NCBI RefSeq assembly: GCF_014280075.1
Contig: NZ_CP047950.1
Location: 2,046,001-2,110,000 of the forward strand
Direction of reading: 5' to 3'
Length of the DNA stretch: 64,000 nt
Origin: Synechococcus sp. A15-62
Lineage (GTDB): Bacteria > Cyanobacteriota > Cyanobacteriia > PCC-6307 > Cyanobiaceae
The stretch's first letter is position 1; every line of letters begins with the position of its first letter. Shown here in pieces: positions 56,274 through 64,000 of the stretch. The position numbers and the translations under genes are program-made. The notes under the pieces are model-generated. The model had not been told where the DNA came from, did not search any database, and saw only the letters and a list, made by a program, of their open reading frames with translations.

Positions 56274-57350
56274 ATGACCCGGCTTCTGATCGCCGCCAGC
56301 GGCACAGGCGGCCATCTCTTCCCCGCTCTGGCCGTTGCTGAAGCCGTTGAAGAGCGGTGGCTTGTGCGCTGGGTTGGCGTGCCCGATCGCCTCGAAACAC
56401 AACTGGTGCCTGAACGCTTTGGTTTGGTGTGTGTGAACGCCGGTGGGCTACAGGGCCGCGGGCTCAAAAAGTTGCTGCAACTGCTGCGGCTGCTGCTCGC
56501 CAGCGTCAGCGTGCGGCGAATGATTCGCCGGGACGCGATCGACGCGGTATTCACCACGGGCGGTTACATCGCCGCACCAGCGATTCTGGCGGCGCGCTGG
56601 TGCGGCATTCCCGTGGTGCTGCATGAATCCAATGCCATCCCGGGGCGGGTCACCCGATTGCTGGGTCGCTTCTGCAGCGCCGTGGCCATCGGCCTCCCCG
56701 CGGCCGCCAAGCGCATTCCAGGCAGCCAGCCAGTGCTGACGGGAACGCCGGTGCGTTCAAGCTTTCTGGACCCGCAACCCCTGCCGAGCTGGGTCCCCCA
56801 TGGCGCCGGGCCGCTCTTGGTGGTGATGGGCGGCAGTCAGGGCGCTGTTGGCCTCAACCGGATGGTGCGTGCAGCGGAGCCAGCCCTGTTGGAGCAGGGC
56901 TGCCGCGTGGTGCACCTCACCGGCGACAACGACCCCGACATCGAGCAGCTGCAGCACCCACAACTGGTGGAACGCCGCTTCAGCGATGAAATCCCAGGGT
57001 TGCTGCAACATGCCGACCTGGCCATCAGCCGCGCCGGGGCCGGCAGCCTCAGCGAACTGGCGGTTTGCGGTACCCCAGCCGTGCTGGTGCCATTCCCGCA
57101 GGCAGCAGACAAGCACCAGGAGGCCAATGCCGCCTGCGCCGCATCCCTTGGTGCAGCGGTGATCGTGCATCAACACGAGCCGGATCAGCCCACATTGCTG
57201 AACACCGTTCAACGGCTCCTGAGCGTGAGGTTGGGACAATCCGATTCAGCAGCGGATCCTCTCGCCCAGATGCGTGAAGGCATGCAGGCCCTGGCAGAAC
57301 GGGATGCCGAACGGCAACTGGCTGCCTTGCTTCAGACGCTGGTGGAGTGA
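56274..57350 (+). CDS. murG: UDP-N-acetylglucosamine--N-acetylmuramyl-(pentapeptide) pyrophosphoryl-undecaprenol N-acetylglucosamine transferase
   Basis: 358 residues from ATG 56274 ([20 protein letters not shown]); a GTG at 56259 would add five. Glycosyltransferase making lipid [16 protein letters not shown] near the start, [16 protein letters not shown] (about 90), HESNAIPGR (about 116), [11 protein letters not shown] (about 186) and [11 protein letters not shown] (about 252). It is not in a dcw cluster, as usual here. It ends one base before the convergent aminotransferase stop. Confidence 0.96.
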   Translation: MTRLLIAASGTGGHLFPALAVAEAVEERWLVRWVGVPDRLETQLVPERFGLVCVNAGGLQGRGLKKLLQLLRLLLASVSVRRMIRRDAIDAVFTTGGYIAAPAILAARWCGIPVVLHESNAIPGRVTRLLGRFCSAVAIGLPAAAKRIPGSQPVLTGTPVRSSFLDPQPLPSWVPHGAGPLLVVMGGSQGAVGLNRMVRAAEPALLEQGCRVVHLTGDNDPDIEQLQHPQLVERRFSDEIPGLLQHADLAISRAGAGSLSELAVCGTPAVLVPFPQAADKHQEANAACAASLGAAVIVHQHEPDQPTLLNTVQRLLSVRLGQSDSAADPLAQMREGMQALAERDAERQLAALLQTLVE

Positions 57351-57351
57351 A

Positions 57352-58428
57352 TCAAGCCAAAGGACTGCGCTGCAACTCCATACGCAACGCCCTGACGATG
57401 CGGCGGTTGTTGCGGCGCGACTGCAACCCGATCCGCAGCCAGGTCTCACCCAAGCCCTCAAAGGAGCGGCAATCACGCAGAAGAATGCGATGCCGTTGCT
57501 CCATTGCTTCCCGCAGCGGCACCAGAGAGCGGTTGGATCGAATCAGCAGGTAATTCACCGCCGACGGCATGGGGGTGATGCCCGGCAGAGCCGCCAGCTG
57601 TTGCTGCATCCAGGCTCCTTCTGTGGCCACCCAACGCTGCACTCGCTTGCACCAACGGTGGTAACGCCGCGGCGATGCCAACAACCGTTCGCCAACAGCC
57701 AGAGCGATGCCGTTCACGGGCCAAGGATCCCGCCACTTCACCCAACGCTGCAACCGCTGGGGCTGCGCAACGGCATAGCCCAATCGCAACCCGGCGATGC
57801 CATAGAGCTTGGTGAGGCTACGAATCACCACCAGGTTCGAATGCTCTTCAACCAAAGGAAGCAACGACTGCTGCTCGCCATTGGGCACCAAGGGCAGAAA
57901 CGCTTCATCACAGATCACCAGCGCATACCGCTCAAGCAACGGCTCCAAGGAGGCACGACTCCAAAGATGACCGGTGGGGTTGTGGGGATTGCAGATCCAC
58001 AGCACTGATCCCGTTCCCGGTTCGGGCAACGGTTGCGGAAACGCCCCATCCCAAACCAAAGGCAGTTGTTGCTGATGAGAGGTGGCTTGCCAGCAGCGCA
58101 GGGCGCGTCCGTAATCAGCAAAACCCGGCGCTGGCAGCACACTCGTGCCTTGCTCGGCGGCATCACGGGCCGCCCAGGTGAACAGTTCAGCAGCGCCGTT
58201 GCCCGGCAACACGAAGGAAGGTTCAACACCATGCAGCACACCGATGCGCTTACGGAGCAGCGCCTGACTGCGGTCGGGGTAGTCGCGCCAGGCACTTAGG
58301 CCAATTGGCTGCCAACGGGGAGACCAAGGCACCAGAGAGGCACTGGCATCGAGCAGCTGAGACAGCCGGCAGTTCAACCTTGCGGCGGCTGCTTGGAGAT
58401 TGCCGCCATGGCGCAGGTCGACGCCCAT
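57352..58428 (-). CDS. CobC/CobD-like aminotransferase (threonine-phosphate decarboxylase type)
   Basis: 358 residues. PLP fold-type I enzyme related to HisC, beginning with HGGNLQAAAARLNC (about 7-20), the L-threonine-O-3-phosphate decarboxylase/CobC signature. PLP lysine in IRSLTKLYGIAGLRLGYAV (about 205) and NPHNPTGHLW (about 146). CobD/CobC provides aminopropanol phosphate for cobamide synthesis; marine Synechococcus make pseudocobalamin, so this is a reasonable role. It is divergent from the pentapeptide remnant at 58478. Confidence 0.8.
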   Translation of the reverse strand: MGVDLRHGGNLQAAAARLNCRLSQLLDASASLVPWSPRWQPIGLSAWRDYPDRSQALLRKRIGVLHGVEPSFVLPGNGAAELFTWAARDAAEQGTSVLPAPGFADYGRALRCWQATSHQQQLPLVWDGAFPQPLPEPGTGSVLWICNPHNPTGHLWSRASLEPLLERYALVICDEAFLPLVPNGEQQSLLPLVEEHSNLVVIRSLTKLYGIAGLRLGYAVAQPQRLQRWVKWRDPWPVNGIALAVGERLLASPRRYHRWCKRVQRWVATEGAWMQQQLAALPGITPMPSAVNYLLIRSNRSLVPLREAMEQRHRILLRDCRSFEGLGETWLRIGLQSRRNNRRIVRALRMELQRSPLA

Positions 58429-58477
58429 ACCGACTCCCGATACAACGCAGAGACATCACCAGCGTGGCCCACTGCCG

Positions 58478-58684
58478 ATGCCATCCCGAGTGCTGCTGTT
58501 CACCACACCTCTGGTGGCCCGGGCAGACGATCTAATCGATTTGCTGCAGCAACGAAATTGCCCGGACTGACGCTTAGCAGATGTGGATCTGGTCCACGCG
58601 GACCTGCGGGATTCCGACTTACAGCGAGCCAAATTGCAACGGGCCAACCTCGGACAAGCGCGCCTTGATGGAGCAGCGATCAAC
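58478..58684 (+). pseudogene. Truncated pentapeptide-repeat protein remnant
   Basis: From ATG 58478 the frame reads a short leader (MPSRVLLFTTPLVARADDL, then LLQQRNCPD) to TGA 58568-58570, then continues in frame as RLADVDLVHADLRDSDLQRA and so on (A(D/N)LxX repeats) to about 58684. Related cyanobacterial proteins read CPxC at the leader/repeat boundary, so the TGA stands where a Cys codon (TGC/TGT) is expected. After INSP the pentapeptide pattern disappears. Probably a decayed gene. Its end coincides with the end of the remnant on the other strand. Confidence 0.65.
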
Positions 58685-58899
58685 TCACCAACGGCTTCCC
58701 GTTGCAGCGGCACACCATCACGGCACACGCCATCGGGCCAGGCCACAACGCGTTGCTGCCAACGGCCAGCCTGATTCCAACAACACGCCAAGCTCGAGTT
58801 ATCTACCGCAATCAACACCGGCTTGACGTCAACCAGGCGTCGCCAAGCCAAGCTCAAAGCTGTGAGTTGAGGCAGCTCACCAAGAGCAGGCAGTGGCAC
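58675..58899 (-). pseudogene. N-terminal gene fragment, possibly pilus-assembly ATPase-like
   Basis: From GTG 58899 a frame of about 75 sensible residues (LPQLTALSLAWRRLVDVKP, then LIAVDNSSLACCWNQAGRW and GVCRDGVPLQREAVGELIA) stops making sense at 58675, exactly where the pentapeptide remnant begins on the other strand. The sequence resembles the start of PilM/actin-like pilus-assembly proteins only vaguely, so the name is a weak guess. It looks like the 5' end of a gene whose 3' part has been deleted. Confidence 0.4.
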
Positions 58900-59013
58900 A
58901 CAACGCTTCCCACTGACTTCATGCTATCGACGATGACTCGCTTGAATCACTCCCTCTCAGAGACATTTAAGGGGGCAACATCGAGCAAGTGAGGTGGCTT
59001 TCAAGCAACAGGT
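58900..59013. other. Intergenic sequence with no recognisable feature
   Basis: Region between the gene fragment and the pyrD stop. It is AT-richer than its surroundings (for example TTCATGCTATCGACGATGAC) and has no convincing open frame, hairpin or tRNA-like fold. It may contain the 5' flank of the lost gene or the pyrD 3' end signal. Confidence 0.5.
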
Positions 59014-60195
59014 TCAGTCCTGCCAGGGCAAGCCAGTTCCTGAAGCCTCAGCGATGTTGCGCAGGCCATGGCGGTCCAACTGCAGCAACAGACCATCCAG
59101 GATCCGCGGCACCAGATCCGGCCCCTGAAAGATCCAGCCGGTGTAGAGCTGCACCAGAGAAGCCCCTGCGGTGATGCGCTCCCAGGCGACTTGCGGAGAA
59201 TCAATCCCGCCCACACCGATCAACGGCAGCGCTGGGCCAGCACTGGCCCGCAAGCGGCGGATCACCTCCTGGGCCCGCTGACGCAGGGGAGCACCGCTGA
59301 GGCCACCGGCTTCCTCCGCCAGAGTGCGTCCGGTCTGCGGCAGCCGCCGTTGCTCCAGGCCCAGCCGATTGAGACTGGTGTTGACAGCGATCACACCGGC
59401 CAGCCCCTCTTCGAAGGCCAAGCGGGCCACCGCATCAATCGATTCATCGTCCAAATCCGGCGCGATCTTCACCAGCAGAGGCGGGCAAGCCGGCAGCCGC
59501 CGCAAGCGCTCCACCAGACGCCGCAACTGGGCTGTGTCCTGCAGATCCCGCAATCCAGGGGTGTTGGGAGAACTGACGTTGATCACCGCATAGTCCGCCA
59601 AGGGCGACAACAACTCCAGGGACGCCGCGTAGTCGTCCGGTGCCTGCTCCAGGGCCGTGATCTTGGATTTGCCAACGTTGATCCCAAGCACCGCTGGCCG
59701 CCGGCCGGGCGGGTCCAGGCGTTGACGCTCCAGCGTTTTCAACAGTGCCTTGGCGCCGTCGTTGTTGAATCCCATCCGGTTCAACGCGGCCTGCTCCTCC
59801 GCCAAACGGAACAGACGTGGTTTGGGGTTGCCCGGCTGGCCATGCCAGGTGACCGTGCCCACTTCAGCGAAGCCAAAGCCGAAGCGATCCCAGATGCCAG
59901 CCGCCACTCCGTTCTTGTCGAATCCTGCTGCCAAACCCACCGGGTTGGGGAAGCGGCAGCCAAACAACACCTGCTCCAGGCGTAGATCACGCCGTTGCAG
60001 ATCCGCCGCAACGCCATCCAGCACCGTGGACACCCCGGGCCAGCGCCGCCGCAGGCTGGCCTGACCCAAAGCCGTGAGGGCAGTGCGCGACAGCTGTTCC
60101 GCATCCAGGCCGTCGTCCCGTGCCAGGACCGGGCCAAGCCAACGCTGATAGAAGGCACCGCTGCTGAGCGGTCCAGCCGAAGAGGACGGCGACAT
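59014..60195 (-). CDS. pyrD: Dihydroorotate dehydrogenase (quinone), class 2
   Basis: 393 residues. The long N-terminus (about residues 1-70, with [28 protein letters not shown]) is the membrane-associating part of class 2 DHODs. [22 protein letters not shown] (about 82-103), [15 protein letters not shown] (about 204-218), [11 protein letters not shown] (about 241) and [30 protein letters not shown] follow. It oxidises dihydroorotate and passes electrons to plastoquinone in pyrimidine synthesis. It is 8 bases downstream of rnhA. Confidence 0.95.
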   Translation of the reverse strand: MSPSSSAGPLSSGAFYQRWLGPVLARDDGLDAEQLSRTALTALGQASLRRRWPGVSTVLDGVAADLQRRDLRLEQVLFGCRFPNPVGLAAGFDKNGVAAGIWDRFGFGFAEVGTVTWHGQPGNPKPRLFRLAEEQAALNRMGFNNDGAKALLKTLERQRLDPPGRRPAVLGINVGKSKITALEQAPDDYAASLELLSPLADYAVINVSSPNTPGLRDLQDTAQLRRLVERLRRLPACPPLLVKIAPDLDDESIDAVARLAFEEGLAGVIAVNTSLNRLGLEQRRLPQTGRTLAEEAGGLSGAPLRQRAQEVIRRLRASAGPALPLIGVGGIDSPQVAWERITAGASLVQLYTGWIFQGPDLVPRILDGLLLQLDRHGLRNIAEASGTGLPWQD

Positions 60196-60203
60196 GCGCT
60201 GGC

Positions 60204-60962
60204 TCAGGACTGTTCTGATCCTGCCTCGCGACGCTGCAGGGTCCAGCGCCCCTCCGCCTGGGGCTCAACGATCCAATCCCTCCAAATCCAGCTCTCAGCC
60301 TTGGTTTCCAGCTGTTTGAGCGGCTTTTCCACCAATTGCGCCAGCTCCAGCAGCGACAGGCTGTAACCACCCTGTGCCAAGCGATCGGCCAGCTCCAAGC
60401 GCGACAACAGCTGCAGCAGAGGCTTGGGGGCCACCTCAGATGGAGCATCTGGTGCGGCCTTGGAGGAGGGCAGCTCCGAGGATCCCTGCTTCAGAGCCAA
60501 GGGCGGCTGAGCGTTATGAGAGAACGCCACAGCGATGCGATCCACCCGTTCGTTGTCGGGGTCACCGCTGTGGCCTTTGACGTAGCTGAGGGGGACGTCA
60601 TCCAGACGAGCGGCATCCAGGGCCTTCCAGAGGTCCTGGTTGAGCACGGGCTTACCAGCAGCCGTTTTCCAACCTTTGCGCTTCCAGCCTTTGATCCAGG
60701 AGCCCAGGCCATCAATCAGATATTTGCTGTCGGTGCGCAGGGTGAGATCCGGATGACGGGGCAGCTGCTCCAGCCGTTGCAGCACTTCCAAGGCCGCCTG
60801 CAGTTCCATGCGGTTGTTGGTGGTGTCGGGCGCATGGCCACCGAATTCCTCAACGCTGCCATCTTCGAAACGCAACAACGCTCCCCAACCCCCCGGACCT
60901 GGATTGCCGCTGCAGGCACCATCCGTCGCTGCAGCCACGACCCGTCCCCGTCCTTCCGCCAT
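60204..60962 (-). CDS. rnhA: Ribonuclease HI with C-terminal extension
   Basis: 252 residues. RNase HI core at about 10-155: [22 protein letters not shown] (first Asp), [10 protein letters not shown] (Glu, about 50), [14 protein letters not shown] (second Asp, about 76) and [15 protein letters not shown] (His and last Asp, about 130). After residue 160 an extension of about 90 residues follows ([21 protein letters not shown]...WRDWIVEPQ), helical and predicted to be a separate domain. It removes RNA primers and R-loops. It is divergent from the DUF3747 gene. Confidence 0.93.
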   Translation of the reverse strand: MAEGRGRVVAAATDGACSGNPGPGGWGALLRFEDGSVEEFGGHAPDTTNNRMELQAALEVLQRLEQLPRHPDLTLRTDSKYLIDGLGSWIKGWKRKGWKTAAGKPVLNQDLWKALDAARLDDVPLSYVKGHSGDPDNERVDRIAVAFSHNAQPPLALKQGSSELPSSKAAPDAPSEVAPKPLLQLLSRLELADRLAQGGYSLSLLELAQLVEKPLKQLETKAESWIWRDWIVEPQAEGRWTLQRREAGSEQS

Positions 60963-61013
60963 TGATCGTTCCCAACACTGTTCGGTACAACACGGTTTCT
61001 GGCGTCACCGTGG

Positions 61014-61739
61014 ATGAGCCGAACCTACCTGCGGGCTGCCGGACTGACTGCCGTGGGGCTCCTGGCCACAGGCTTGTCGCAGGAGAGCACAGCACGGGCC
61101 TTGTTTGACAGCGCTGCTGTGCCAGAGAAGCACTTTGCTGTGCTGGCACAGCCCATCGGCAGGGCCCAGTGGAAACTGCTGGTGCTGGAACAAGTCAAGG
61201 CCCAACCGCGCTGCTGGAGGGCACGCCAGGACGGACTGGTGGAGCCCAGCCTGAATCGCTTCAACTTCAGCGGCATCTGCAAGCGCTACCTGGACAGCAA
61301 TGGCTACTCGCTGCGCAGCGGCGGGCAAGACCTTGGAACCCGATTCCGCTTCCGGCTCAAGCGATCCGGCACATCGCTGAAGCTTGAGGCGCTTGACCCA
61401 CAGCAACGAGCACCACTGCTGGTCGGTCAGGCCAAGATCTCCAAACGCGATCCAAATGGGTTCGTGGCTCTGCAGCTGGAACCGGGCTGGGCTTTGGAAC
61501 GCCGGGTTTACCAGGGACGCCCATTGAACCACCTGTATTTCGCCCACCAGGAACCGGTGAACCGACTGCTCGCGCTGGCCAGCAGACGCGGCCACCGCTC
61601 AGGCTTCAGCCGACTGGGAGCCCCGATGGCGCCGATCACACCACCGCCGTTGCCCGCTGCAACAGCATCACGCCGACGAACCGCACGCCTCGCCAGCACT
61701 GCTCCGATCCGGCTGCAGGTGATTCCTTTCCGCCGCTGA
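61014..61739 (+). CDS. DUF3747 domain-containing secreted protein
   Basis: 241 residues. A signal-peptide-like N-terminus (TYLRAAGLTAVGLLATGLSQ) leads into ALFDSAAVPEKHFAVLAQPIG, then QWKLLVLEQVKAQPRCW (about 52-68), SGICKRYLDSNGYSLRSGGQD (about 84-104) and LQLEPGWALERRVYQGRPLNHLYF (about 150-172). This is the DUF3747 pattern, a cyanobacterial exported family of unknown function. The two cysteines (about 67 and 87) could bond. A basic, low-complexity tail follows. It is divergent from rnhA. Confidence 0.85.
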   Translation: MSRTYLRAAGLTAVGLLATGLSQESTARALFDSAAVPEKHFAVLAQPIGRAQWKLLVLEQVKAQPRCWRARQDGLVEPSLNRFNFSGICKRYLDSNGYSLRSGGQDLGTRFRFRLKRSGTSLKLEALDPQQRAPLLVGQAKISKRDPNGFVALQLEPGWALERRVYQGRPLNHLYFAHQEPVNRLLALASRRGHRSGFSRLGAPMAPITPPPLPAATASRRRTARLASTAPIRLQVIPFRR

Positions 61740-61818
61740 GAACAAACCGTCACAGTGCCAGTTGGGAGAGCGAACAGACAGGGGCTGACAATGGAATCTT
61801 CGCTCTTAGGTTGATCTA

Positions 61819-61917
61819 GTGTGAGGAGTGCTGAACGCCTCTTCAGGGTCGAAACAAGGACAGACTCCTGAACGTGTTCCTCTCGACAAAAGCTCCGCCT
61901 TTGGCGGAGCTTTTTTG
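61819..61917 (+). ncRNA. Candidate small regulatory RNA (Yfr2-like?)
   Basis: The region has its own CTGACA (61785-61790) and TAGGTT (61807-61812) promoter-like boxes 16 bases apart, would begin at about GTGTGAGGAGT (61819-61829), can form stem pairs GAGG/CCTC, CTGAA/TTCAG (61831-61835/61842-61846) and GTCGA/TCGAC (61848-61852/61883-61887), and ends in a terminator. CGAAACAAGGACA resembles the GGAAACA-type loops I recall for Yfr2-type cyanobacterial RNAs. No open frame explains it. Boundaries are inferred. Confidence 0.5.
61891..61917 (+). terminator. Intrinsic terminator after the small-RNA candidate
   Basis: AGCTCCGCC (61891-61899), loop TTT, GGCGGAGCT (61903-61911), then a run of six Ts (61911-61916). 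A perfect GC-rich stem with a U-run on the plus strand; four As upstream give weaker termination on the minus strand. Confidence 0.9.
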
Positions 61918-61934
61918 TTGGCCAGAGAAAATCA

Positions 61935-61963
61935 CAAAAAAACCGACCCTCGAAAGGGCCGGT
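61935..61963 (-). terminator. Intrinsic terminator of the rplA-rplJ-rplL transcript
   Basis: On the minus strand ACCGGCCC pairs with GGGTCGGT (plus-strand positions 61956-61963 and 61942-61949, one G-T pair) around a 6-base loop, followed by seven Us (As 61935-61941). It lies 49 bases after the rplL stop. Confidence 0.9.
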
Positions 61964-62011
61964 GAGTAAACGAGAACAGGGGGGAGAGGGACAAGCCCTC
62001 TCCCAAGGCGA

Positions 62012-62401
62012 TCACTTGAGGGTGACCTTGCCGCCTGCTTCTTCGATGGCCTTCTTGGCAGCCTCGGCGTCTTCCTTGGAGACACCTTCCTTGACGGCCT
62101 TGGGAGCAGCCTCGACCAGAGCCTTGGCGTCGCCCAGACCCAGACCGGTGGCCTCACGGACGGCCTTCAGGACCTTGATCTTGGCGGAGGCGTCGAAGCC
62201 TTCGAGGATCACGTCGAATTCGGTCTTCTCTTCAGCGGCATCGCCACCACCACCAGCAGCGCCGGGGGCAGCCATCACAACACCAGCAGATGCTGCGGCG
62301 GACACACCGAAGGCCTCTTCGATCTGCTTGACCAGCTCGGAAGCTTCAAGCAGGGAGAGGGATTTCAGCGATTCGAGAATTTCGTCGGTTTTTGCAGACA
62401 T
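62012..62401 (-). CDS. rplL: 50S ribosomal protein L7/L12
   Basis: 129 residues. N-terminal dimer helix ([14 protein letters not shown]), an Ala/Gly hinge (residues about 35-55) and the conserved C-terminal domain [20 protein letters not shown]...[22 protein letters not shown]...GGKVTLK. Forms the L12 stalk that recruits GTPase factors. Downstream of rplJ with a 54-base gap, read leftward. Confidence 0.98.
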   Translation of the reverse strand: MSAKTDEILESLKSLSLLEASELVKQIEEAFGVSAAASAGVVMAAPGAAGGGGDAAEEKTEFDVILEGFDASAKIKVLKAVREATGLGLGDAKALVEAAPKAVKEGVSKEDAEAAKKAIEEAGGKVTLK

Positions 62402-62455
62402 GGTTTTGAAAGGGGAAGCAACAGATCAATGAACAGTGGTCTCGGCAGGGCCGAA

Positions 62456-62983
62456 TCAGCCTTCGCCGCCTTCGGCGTGCTGCTTGAGTGCCCTGGCCAT
62501 ACCAGAGGGAACCTCGTTGATGCCCACAGCGACCTTCGTGGCCACGGCGTTGATGGCACCGGCGATCTGAGCCATGAGCTGCTCCTTGGAGGGGAGATCA
62601 GCAATGGCTTTGATCTCGTCCTGAGACAGGAGCTTGCCTTCGAAAAGGCCGCCCTTGGTCTCGGACTTCTTGAGTTCCTTCTGGAAGGTCTGAACGGCCT
62701 TCACACCGGCACCAACATCGCCCTTCACCAGGACGAAGGCGTTGGTTCCGGTCAGCAGGGAATCGAGGCTGGCCCAGTTGCTGTCACCATCAATGGCACG
62801 GCGCATCAAGGTGTTTTTGGTCACCTTGCAAACGCTGTCGCTGGCCCGCAGACGATCCCGCAGGTCAGACATTTCCTTGATGGACAGGCCCTTGAAATCA
62901 AGGACAAGTGCCAGTTCGGCGTCGGCGAGGAGCTCTTTGAGCTCTCCGACGATCTGCTGCTTGTTCTCCAGCGTGCGGCCCAT
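62456..62983 (-). CDS. rplJ: 50S ribosomal protein L10
   Basis: 175 residues. [19 protein letters not shown] (about 23-41), [11 protein letters not shown] (about 63) and the C-terminal L12-binding helices (about 135-175). Anchors L12 dimers on the ribosome. An L10-type leader hairpin lies directly upstream, so L10-L12 likely represses its own translation. Confidence 0.97.
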   Translation of the reverse strand: MGRTLENKQQIVGELKELLADAELALVLDFKGLSIKEMSDLRDRLRASDSVCKVTKNTLMRRAIDGDSNWASLDSLLTGTNAFVLVKGDVGAGVKAVQTFQKELKKSETKGGLFEGKLLSQDEIKAIADLPSKEQLMAQIAGAINAVATKVAVGINEVPSGMARALKQHAEGGEG

Positions 62984-62986
62984 AGG

Positions 62987-63070
62987 GATTGGATCGGATC
63001 AAAGGAACAAGCTGGGCACACGGCCGATCGAGTCTTCGAAAGGAAGACGAGGCCGCGTGCCGATCCAATC
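62987..63070 (-). promoter_or_regulatory. Ribosomal protein L10 leader structure
   Basis: Three nested stems before rplJ. The outer one pairs GATTGGATCGG (62987-62997) with CCGATCCAATC (63060-63070), 11 of 11. The middle pairs GCACACGGCC (63016-63025) with GGCCGCGTGC (63051-63060), one mismatch. The inner pairs GTCTTC (63032-63037) with GAAGAC (63043-63048). The outer stem ends 3 bases from the rplJ start, consistent with the L10(L12)4 autoregulatory binding site. No other gene explains the region. Confidence 0.82.
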
Positions 63071-63120
63071 CCGAATGGGAAAAACCGTGTCGCGTCTGCC
63101 TCGGCAGGGATTAAATCAAC

Positions 63121-63142
63121 GGGAATGACTGATGTCATTCCC
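63121..63142 (-). terminator. Possible attenuator hairpin between rplA and rplJ
   Basis: GGGAATGAC (63121-63129), loop TGAT, GTCATTCCC (63134-63142), a perfect 9-bp hairpin, followed on the minus strand by GTTGATTTAAT, which has a weak U-rich character. It may set the ratio of L1 to L10/L12 transcripts. Confidence 0.5.
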
Positions 63143-63220
63143 AAGGACATCCTGCTGTCTCTGGCCGGGCGCGTGCCCGATTTGGCTTTCGCCAATCGTT
63201 AAGTGTAGAGGAGAGCCGGA

Positions 63221-63928
63221 TCAGCTCCCTTGCTCGATGTCCTGCAGAGCAGAGAAATCGACTTCAACGGAAGGGCCCATGGTGGAGGTCACATACAGGG
63301 ACTTCCAGTAGCGGCCTTTGGCACCGCTGGGCTTGTTGCGGTCGATGGTTTCCTGCAGGGTCTTGAGGTTCTGCAGCAGGGCATCGGCACTGAAGCTGGC
63401 CTTACCGAAGCGAACGTGGACGATGCCGGTGCGGTCGGCACGGAATTCCAGTTTGCCGGCTTTGAATTCCTTGATCGCGGCCTCGAGATCCGTGGTAACG
63501 GTGCCTGCCTTGGGGTTGGGCATCAAGCCACGGGGGCCGAGAACCCGACCCAACTTGGCCACCTTTGGCATCATGTCGGGAGTGGCGATCAACAGGTCGA
63601 AATCCATTTCGCCCTTGCTGATGCTTTCCACCAGGTCTTCTTCACCGGCGAGTTCGGCACCGGCGACTTTGGCTTCAGCCACCTTCTCACCGCGGGTCAC
63701 TACAGCGATGCGCACGGTCTGACCGGTGCCGTTGGGCAGAGCCACGGTGGTGCGCAGCTGCTGGTCGGTGTACTTCGGATCGATGCCGAGGCGCACATGG
63801 GCCTCCATCGTCTCGTCGAATTTCGCATTGGCGTTGTCCTTGACCAGGGCAATCGCCTCGAGGGGTGCGTAGGCACGGTCCTCGATCTTGCCGGCCAGGC
63901 TGGCCAGGCGCTTGGAGATTTTGGGCAT
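63221..63928 (-). CDS. rplA: 50S ribosomal protein L1
   Basis: 235 residues. [24 protein letters not shown] (about 38-61), [16 protein letters not shown] (about 72), [27 protein letters not shown] (about 118-144) and [22 protein letters not shown] (about 157) are the diagnostic blocks. L1 binds 23S rRNA at the L1 stalk. rplK would be expected upstream; it is not in the remaining 72 bases, which are non-coding and contain a short GGGA/TCCC hairpin. Confidence 0.97.
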   Translation of the reverse strand: MPKISKRLASLAGKIEDRAYAPLEAIALVKDNANAKFDETMEAHVRLGIDPKYTDQQLRTTVALPNGTGQTVRIAVVTRGEKVAEAKVAGAELAGEEDLVESISKGEMDFDLLIATPDMMPKVAKLGRVLGPRGLMPNPKAGTVTTDLEAAIKEFKAGKLEFRADRTGIVHVRFGKASFSADALLQNLKTLQETIDRNKPSGAKGRYWKSLYVTSTMGPSVEVDFSALQDIEQGS

Positions 63929-64000
63929 GTTCAGAGTTGGGGTTCAGACGACATCAGGGATGCCTCCCCCGTATGGGTTGGAGAAGCGATGCAGCGACGT

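Noticed and set aside
58568-58570. TGA at an expected Cys position read as selenocysteine
   Set aside because: No SECIS-like stem was evident, marine Synechococcus are not known to have selenocysteine machinery, and the downstream repeats decay, so pseudogenisation is simpler.
61781-61860. Yfr1 encoded on the minus strand (ACTCCTCACAC reads there)
   Set aside because: Yfr1 should have a stem-loop and U-run 3' of the motif; none follows on the minus strand, so only the complementary RNA is supported.
1-64000. tRNA, rRNA, CRISPR, insertion sequence or prophage
   Set aside because: No cloverleaf-capable spacer, repeat-spacer array, transposase or phage gene was seen; spacers are mostly below 120 bases.

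Overview
The window is chromosomal DNA of a marine picocyanobacterium, most likely a high-GC Synechococcus of the marine cluster. The evidence is the cyanobacterial gene set (ndh genes of NDH-1, chlM, the phylloquinone men genes, a PedR-like regulator), dense packing with 1-40 base overlaps, long antisense open frames caused by high GC, and protein sequences typical of that group. The assignment comes from recognition of families, not from a database search. I see no prophage, insertion sequence, CRISPR array, tRNA or rRNA gene. It is almost entirely core genome.

Layout. 1-2,525: end of ndhF and complete ndhD, separated by a strong 13-bp hairpin. 2,593-5,179: a LapA/DUF1049 membrane protein, scpA and a sugar-nucleotide pyrophosphorylase. 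5,160-12,626: metF, a PedR-like regulator, then on the minus strand ndhA-ndhI-ndhG-ndhE-nadK-CYTH plus a probable 71-codon gene, gltA and a SixA-like phosphatase. 12,547-21,324: a DUF3352 protein, rhodanese, a frameshifted hrcA, trpB, a SUI1-like factor, cysC, an AI-2E transporter, an unknown membrane protein, purE and nagA. 21,352-28,799: chlM, an unusual RluA-type protein, a LuxR-type response regulator, a cysteine desulfurase with no canonical start, a membrane-protein gene broken by an amber codon, rsmH, ndhH and a DUF2752 protein.

28,804-35,658: a phylloquinone block (menI thioesterase, menE, menC, menA on one side, menF/isochorismate synthase divergent), then gshB and a glutaredoxin. 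35,736-40,325: prfB with its programmed +1 frameshift, a small DUF3285 protein, ybeY, dgkA, a trpG/pabA amidotransferase, a sulfotransferase-like protein and a degenerate metallo-beta-lactamase-fold protein. 40,309-46,435 (minus): asparaginase, hisC, argS, nadC, mnmE. 46,490-58,428: DUF2062, relA/spoT, a two-ATPase peptide-type ABC protein, rluD, ylqF/rbgA, pgk, small secreted unknowns, a beta-hydroxyacid dehydrogenase, murG and a CobC/CobD-like aminotransferase. 58,429-59,013 is a decay zone with two truncated gene remnants meeting head to tail. The end holds pyrD, rnhA, a DUF3747 protein, a probable small RNA with its own terminator, and rplL-rplJ-rplA read leftward with an L10-type leader.

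The functional themes are electron transport and quinone supply (ndh, men), chlorophyll synthesis (chlM), amino-acid and cofactor synthesis, and translation and ribosome maturation (prfB, ybeY, rsmH, mnmE, rluD, ylqF, argS, rpl genes). No obvious new multi-gene system is present. The most interesting items are the small-RNA candidate at 61.8 kb (its 5' end is complementary to what I remember as the Yfr1 core), the merged gene remnants at 58.5-58.9 kb, an RluA-like protein lacking the catalytic aspartate, and four broken or start-less genes that need checking for sequence error versus real decay.
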